Made by a program: the position numbers and the translations under genes
Shown: positions 59,872 through 64,000 of the stretch, piece after piece
Numbering within the stretch: the stretch's first letter is position 1
How the letters are laid out: each line of letters begins with the position of its first letter
NCBI RefSeq assembly: GCF_900155545.1
Contig: NZ_LT732525.1
Span: forward strand, 669,260 to 733,259
DNA from: Clostridium sp. Marseille-P2415
Lineage (GTDB): Bacteria > Bacillota > Clostridia > Lachnospirales > Lachnospiraceae
Length of the DNA stretch: 64,000 nucleotides
Direction of reading: 5' to 3'
The notes under the pieces: generated by a model
What the model saw: the letters and a program-made list of their open reading frames with translations, nothing else
Database searches by the model: none
Told to the model about the DNA's origin: nothing

Positions 59872-60996
59872 ATGATGTCGAATGAACAGCTGCTTGAAAA
59901 AATCCATTTGGTTGTGGAGAAACTGATGAACCTCGGAGGATGCGACTATGACAAAGATAAGACAGTCAGCCGTACCGATACCAGAAAAGGGATCATCCAA
60001 AGGGATTTTGGAATTGAAGAATGGGACTGGCCCCAGGGCGTAGGTTTATACGGCTTATATAAGCTTCAGGAGTTCTACGGAGATGACCGGTATCTTCCAT
60101 TTTTTGAAAAATGGTACAGCGGCCACCAGAAGAACGGCCTTCCCTCTAAGAATATCAACACCACCGCCCCATTCCTCCCTCTGGCTTTTCTGTATGAAAA
60201 GTTTGAAAGCCCCGATGAATTTTACAGGCTTTGTACCGAACGGGCGGACTGGCTCATAAATAACCTTCCCAAAACCCGGGATGGCGGCTTCCAGCATGTG
60301 ACCAGTGCCATCGGAAACCGGGATGGCGTGTCATTAAATGAAGGACAGCTCTGGGTGGATACCCTGTTCATGTCCGTCCTTTTCTTAAATAAAATAGGCT
60401 GCAAGACGGATAATCCGGTCTGGAAAAACGAGTCCATCCACCAGTTCCTGGTCCATATCAAATATCTGTATGATAAACAGACCGGTCTCTTCCATCATGG
60501 CTTCAGCTTTGAACGTATGGACAATTTTGGCGGCATCTTCTGGTGCAGAGGAAATTCCTGGTTCACCTACGGTGTCATGGAATATTTAGATACCTGCGGC
60601 GAGGACTTGAATGAGGGGATCAGGACCTACCTGACCGATACTTACAAATCCCAGGCCGCCTCCCTTCTCCGCCTTCAGGCTCCATCCGGACTCTGGTACA
60701 CCGTTCTCACCGATGAAACCAGCTACGAAGAAGTTTCCGGCTCAGCCGCCATTGCCGCAGGGTTTTTAAAAGGGGTAAAGGCAGGAATCCTGGATGAATC
60801 TTATAAAGCCGCAGCCGACCGTGCCATCGAAGCCATCTGTGCCAGCGTGTCAGAGGCTGGAACCGTGCTTAACGTATCTGCGGGAACCGGGATCGGCATG
60901 GATGCAGACCATTATAAAAACATATCCATCATGCCAATGGCTTACGGACAGGCTCTTGCATTATCCGCGCTTTGCGAAGCGCTGAACAAGGAATAA
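59872..60996 (+). CDS. Unsaturated uronyl hydrolase, GH105 (YesR/YteR-like)
   Basis: 374 residues, an (alpha/alpha)6 barrel. WDWPQGVGLYGLYKLQEFYG and EGQLWVDTLFMSVLF (with the catalytic Asp) and FWCRGNSWFTYGVMEYL are GH105/GH88 features. Such enzymes remove an unsaturated uronic acid left by a polysaccharide lyase. No signal peptide. RBS AAAGGAG, 17 bp after the regulator gene, so same transcription unit. Confidence 0.9.
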   Translation: MMSNEQLLEKIHLVVEKLMNLGGCDYDKDKTVSRTDTRKGIIQRDFGIEEWDWPQGVGLYGLYKLQEFYGDDRYLPFFEKWYSGHQKNGLPSKNINTTAPFLPLAFLYEKFESPDEFYRLCTERADWLINNLPKTRDGGFQHVTSAIGNRDGVSLNEGQLWVDTLFMSVLFLNKIGCKTDNPVWKNESIHQFLVHIKYLYDKQTGLFHHGFSFERMDNFGGIFWCRGNSWFTYGVMEYLDTCGEDLNEGIRTYLTDTYKSQAASLLRLQAPSGLWYTVLTDETSYEEVSGSAAIAAGFLKGVKAGILDESYKAAADRAIEAICASVSEAGTVLNVSAGTGIGMDADHYKNISIMPMAYGQALALSALCEALNKE

Positions 60997-61034
60997 GAAT
61001 GTTATCCTGAACATTTTTCGGGGAAAGCAGACCG

Positions 61035-61895
61035 TTATTTTGCTTTCCCCACTTTTTTTCTATATTTTAACGGTGTTAAGTCCGCATGCTTTTTAAATAC
61101 CCGTTCAAAATAGGTAACGCTTTCAAATCCAAGAATTTCCGATATTTCCGTGATCGAATATCCGCTGTTTGCCAAAAACTCCCGCGCCTTTCTCACTCTG
61201 GCGAGATTCCGGTATTCATTTACGGAGAACCCTGTCACTTCCCGGAAAATTCTGCTTAAATAGGATTTGCTGATGAAAAACCGCTTTGCCAGTTCCTCTA
61301 AACTCTCTCCTGTCTCACAATGAAATGTCAGATATTCTGCCACTTCATGCACCTTCCCATGCTTTGCGGTCTGCACTGTCGGAGGCATTTCCTTCAGCAC
61401 GCTTTTTTTTCTGCTGCGGCAGACCATCAAAAGGATCTGGAAAAGCTTCAGCCGGACCATGATCTCATACCGCTCTTTCCGATGGCTTAACTCCTCTCCG
61501 ATCCCCAATAAAAGCTCCTTCATTTCCACCCATTCCGGTTCCGTAAGCCTGGCTACCCCATAATAATCCCCAAACATCTTCTCCAGGGTATACAGTCCGG
61601 CACCCTTAAGCCAGGGCTCCAAAACCTTCCCATTCAACTGCAGGAGAATCCGGTCATGTCTCCGGCTGCCCGCCTGGCTCGTCTTATGGACCTGCTGCCG
61701 GTTTACCAAAACGACGTCTCCGGTTTTTACATAATATGTTTCTTTCTCTATGAAGTAATAACGTTCCCCATCCAGGAGAAAATAAAGCTCATAGGTATCG
61801 TGAAAATGCTTCATAGCCATAGAATATTCCTGATCCCGGACCACCTCATCAATGGTAATGCCCTCCATGCTTTCCGAAAATATTTTCTTTTCCAT
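61035..61895 (-). CDS. AraC-family regulator with cupin N-terminus
   Basis: 286 residues from the ATG at 61895 (GGAGG 5 bases upstream); a TTG at 61919 is possible. The N-terminus is cupin-like (YELYFLLDGERYYFIEKETY, with YVKTGDVVLVNRQQVH). The C-terminal AraC domain has ESLEELAKRFFISKSYLSRIF and YSITEISEILGFESVTYFER. It is divergent from the GH4 gene at 62045 and probably controls it. Confidence 0.93.
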   Translation of the reverse strand: MEKKIFSESMEGITIDEVVRDQEYSMAMKHFHDTYELYFLLDGERYYFIEKETYYVKTGDVVLVNRQQVHKTSQAGSRRHDRILLQLNGKVLEPWLKGAGLYTLEKMFGDYYGVARLTEPEWVEMKELLLGIGEELSHRKERYEIMVRLKLFQILLMVCRSRKKSVLKEMPPTVQTAKHGKVHEVAEYLTFHCETGESLEELAKRFFISKSYLSRIFREVTGFSVNEYRNLARVRKAREFLANSGYSITEISEILGFESVTYFERVFKKHADLTPLKYRKKVGKAK

Positions 61896-62044
61896 TTTTT
61901 CCTCCATATGAGTAGCCAAAAGTATGATTTTATTTAAATAGGCCCCAATAATATGAGAATATAATACTATAATCCATTATAATATGCAATATAGAGCCAA
62001 ACCAACCGTTTCGACCCGAAATCATTGAACAGGAGGATAACCTT

Positions 62045-63454
62045 ATGAATTATGAGAATAACAAAGTAAGTGATATTAACATCGCCTACATCGGAGGCGG
62101 CTCCAGAGGCTGGGCCTGGACCTTTATGACCGACCTCTCCATGGACGATTCCTTAAGCGGGACCATCCGCTTATACGACATCGATGAATCTGCCGCAAAA
62201 AACAATGAAATCATCGGCAGCAAACTGACAGACAGAGGGGATACCAAAGGAAAGTGGAATTATGTGACCTCCCCTTCCTTAAAGGATGCCCTGACAGGCT
62301 GTGACTTCGTAGTCATCTCCATCCTGCCGGGAACCTTTGATGAGATGAATTCCGACGTCCATCTGCCGGAAAGGCTTGGCATCTACCAGTCCGTAGGCGA
62401 TACTGCCGGCCCGGGAGGAATGATCCGTGCCCTCCGCACCATCCCCATGTTTGTGACCATCGCGGAAGCGGTCAGAGAATACTCGCCGCAAGCCTGGGTC
62501 ATTAACTACACAAACCCAATGTCCTTATGCGTAAAGACCCTTTACCATGTATTCCCGCAGATCAAAGCCTTCGGTTGCTGCCACGAAGTATTCGGCACCC
62601 AGAAGGTCTTAAAAGGGATCTGCCAACAAACCTTTGGCTTTGAAAACGTTGACCGCCGTGATATCCATGTAAATGTTCTCGGAATCAACCATTTTACCTG
62701 GTTTGACCAGGCTTCCTACAAGGGAATCGACTTATTCCCGGTTTACCGCAATTATATCGATGCCCATTACGAAGAAGGCTACAGCGAGCCCGACAAGAAC
62801 TGGGCAAACAACACCTTTGAATGTGCTCACAGAGTTAAATTTGACCTTTTCCGCCGCTATGGACTTATCGCTGCCGCCGGTGACCGCCACCTTGCCGAAT
62901 TCATGCCGGGAAGCGATTACTTAAAAGACCCGGAAACCGTAAAAGGCTGGAAATTCGGCCTTACGACCGTAGACTGGAGAAAACAGGATTTAAAAAACCG
63001 TCTGGCTAAAAGTCATCGCCTGGTAAGCGGGGAAGAAGAAATCGAGCTCAAGCCATCCGGCGAAGAGGGAATCCTTTTAATCAAGTCCTTATGCGGCCTT
63101 GAAAGAACCATCAGCAACGTCAACATTCCAAACTCCTGCTTACAGATTCCAAACCTGCCGGCAGAAGCCGTAGTCGAGACTAACGCAGTATTCAGCCGGG
63201 ACAGCATCAAACCGGCCGTTGCCGGTGCCATACCGGAAAATGTCCTCGAATTAATCAAGCCACACGTTGCCAACCACGAGCGGATCCTGGAAGCCGCTCT
63301 TACCTTCGACCGTTCCCTGGTATACGAGGCATTTTTAAACGATCCTCTGGTAACAGGCCGCGGTACCGAAGAAGAGATTAAAAAACTGGCAGACGACATG
63401 ATTGGTAATACAGCCGCTTATCTTCCTGACGCCTGGAAGGTTGTGACGAAATAA
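62045..63454 (+). CDS. Family 4 glycosyl hydrolase (LplD-like, probable alpha-galacturonidase/glucuronidase)
   Basis: 469 residues. IAYIGGGSRGWAWTFMTDLS is the NAD-binding Rossmann start of GH4; PGGMIRALRTIPMFVTIAEA, VINYTNPMSLC, FGCCHEVFGTQ (metal-binding Cys-His) and NHFTWF are the catalytic blocks. GH4 enzymes use NAD and a divalent metal. The CHE variant fits the uronate-specific LplD group rather than alpha-glucosidases; substrate is inferred. RBS AGGAGG. Terminated by the hairpin at 63474-63516. Confidence 0.9.
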   Translation: MNYENNKVSDINIAYIGGGSRGWAWTFMTDLSMDDSLSGTIRLYDIDESAAKNNEIIGSKLTDRGDTKGKWNYVTSPSLKDALTGCDFVVISILPGTFDEMNSDVHLPERLGIYQSVGDTAGPGGMIRALRTIPMFVTIAEAVREYSPQAWVINYTNPMSLCVKTLYHVFPQIKAFGCCHEVFGTQKVLKGICQQTFGFENVDRRDIHVNVLGINHFTWFDQASYKGIDLFPVYRNYIDAHYEEGYSEPDKNWANNTFECAHRVKFDLFRRYGLIAAAGDRHLAEFMPGSDYLKDPETVKGWKFGLTTVDWRKQDLKNRLAKSHRLVSGEEEIELKPSGEEGILLIKSLCGLERTISNVNIPNSCLQIPNLPAEAVVETNAVFSRDSIKPAVAGAIPENVLELIKPHVANHERILEAALTFDRSLVYEAFLNDPLVTGRGTEEEIKKLADDMIGNTAAYLPDAWKVVTK

Positions 63455-63473
63455 AAAGCTGCTCTAATAGATT

Positions 63474-63516
63474 CTGGCTGGAAAATGAGGGGAGCATTCC
63501 CTCATTTTCCAGCCAG
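63474..63516. terminator. Strong hairpin after the GH4 gene
   Basis: CTGGCTGGAAAATGAGGG pairs perfectly with its reverse complement around a short loop. T-rich sequence follows after a few bases. Confidence 0.7.
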
Positions 63517-63531
63517 GATTCTTCATTCTAT

Positions 63532-63585
63532 TTAAAAAATTTTAGTAATATCTTGAAACCTGTTCACTACCCTATAAATTTCAAG
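63532..63585 (-). pseudogene. Possible C-terminal remnant of a RelE-type toxin
   Basis: In the frame just after the antitoxin stop: LEIYRVVNRFQDITKIF then stop. The pattern resembles the last strand and tail of RelE/ParE toxins (V-x-R-V-x-x-x-R-x-D-I). The rest of the toxin is absent. Confidence 0.35.
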
Positions 63586-63814
63586 AAAATTCATCTAAGG
63601 TCAACCAACTATCCCCGTCATTTACAGCTTCTTCCGCTTCCTGCAGCTTCATCAGTAATTTTTTCTCTACTTTCTCACGTTCATAATCCTCAATATCCAT
63701 AACTACAAAACGACCCCTGCCGTTCTTAGTCAAGAAAACAGGCTCTCCTATCTGACAGTTTTTCAATACTTCGTTATAATTTCTCAAATCTGAAACTGGT
63801 AATATATTTGGCAT
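63581..63814 (-). CDS. Phd/YefM-type antitoxin
   Basis: 77 residues from the ATG at 63814 (GAAAGGAAG upstream); the frame to 63841 spans the RBS. MPNILPVSDLRNYNEVL, then GEPVFLTKNGRGRFVVMDIE is the canonical Phd_antitox DNA-binding half; the C-terminal toxin-binding tail ends in WLTLDEFS. The partner toxin gene, expected right downstream, is missing except for a possible 17-codon remnant. Confidence 0.88.
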   Translation of the reverse strand: MPNILPVSDLRNYNEVLKNCQIGEPVFLTKNGRGRFVVMDIEDYEREKVEKKLLMKLQEAEEAVNDGDSWLTLDEFS

Positions 63815-63917
63815 AAAATCACGCTTCCTTTCATAATGCACCTCTTTATTTTATATTTATCAAAATGGTGCTGTAAAATTCAACGTAATATTTTACACAT
63901 CAAAAGTCCACGTAACT

Positions 63918-63999
63918 TTAAAGAAAATTCAAAGTAAAATGTGCCTCCCCCTCCTCATCAATCTCCATAAGCATATAAGAAGGCCTCCTTCCTTCCTGA
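63918..63999 (-). CDS. C-terminal end of an unidentified protein (partial)
   Basis: The frame enters from the window edge and reads QEGRRPSYMLMEIDEEGEAH then FTLNFL and stop. It is protein-like (SYMLMEID-x-x-G-x-A-x-F), as at the end of metallophosphatase-type enzymes, but 26 codons are too few to assign. It reads leftward, upstream of the antitoxin. Confidence 0.55.
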   Translation of the reverse strand, partial: QEGRRPSYMLMEIDEEGEAHFTLNFL

Positions 64000-64000
64000 C

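Overview
The window looks like a chromosomal stretch of a spore-forming, fermentative anaerobe of the Lachnospiraceae (Clostridium cluster XIVa; the Lacrimispora / Clostridium saccharolyticum group is my best guess). The reasons are an electron-bifurcating-type [FeFe] hydrogenase operon, sensory [FeFe] hydrogenases, CotF-like spore coat genes, a Csp-type subtilisin, strong Firmicute ribosome binding sites and many intrinsic terminators. I made no database comparison.

Layout. 1-6.8 kb: housekeeping genes (DAHP synthase end, an HPr-like protein without the active-site His, uppP, ung, hisF, hisH, a reduced sirtuin-like protein, a DUF4430/ECF pair, an RlmI-like methyltransferase). 7-11.3 kb: a secreted alginate-lyase-like/ricin protein, an amidotransferase relic, a polysaccharide deacetylase, and a Phd-like antitoxin/Fic pair behind a perfect palindromic operator. 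11.5-14.3 kb: bioY-bioD-bioA behind a BirA-type operator. 14.3-17.3 kb: an Old Yellow Enzyme-family reductase and a LysR regulator.

17.3-31.1 kb is a hydrogen-metabolism island. One leftward operon encodes DRTGG, HATPase, a group D-like H-cluster protein, DRTGG and PHP proteins. A rightward operon encodes the HydABC-type trimeric hydrogenase with a HATPase and an extra 2Fe-2S protein. A second leftward operon encodes a 2Fe-2S protein, a PAS-linked group C sensory hydrogenase, a SpoIIE-type phosphatase and a group B hydrogenase. The catalytic enzyme thus sits among H2/redox sensors and switch-type kinase and phosphatase proteins. Upstream of the second leftward operon lie ade and punA.

33.9-38 kb: an NMT1/SsuA-like ABC transporter with an unassigned, terminator-containing leader, a lipoprotein and ogt. 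38.4-39.4 kb: seven tRNA genes. 39.4-47.4 kb is a decayed accessory region starting at tRNA-Leu: broken repressor, ImmA-like protease and integrase genes, a type I toxin/antisense RNA locus, two head-to-head junctions where both genes have lost their 5' ends, and a repeat protein rich in Cys, Asp and Trp. 47.5-49.2 kb: a Csp-like subtilisin whose catalytic Ser is Gly. 50-63.5 kb: a carbohydrate locus resembling Bacillus yesMNOPQR with added GH38 and GH4 enzymes. The window ends with an antitoxin fused to the tail of a lost toxin and a partial gene.
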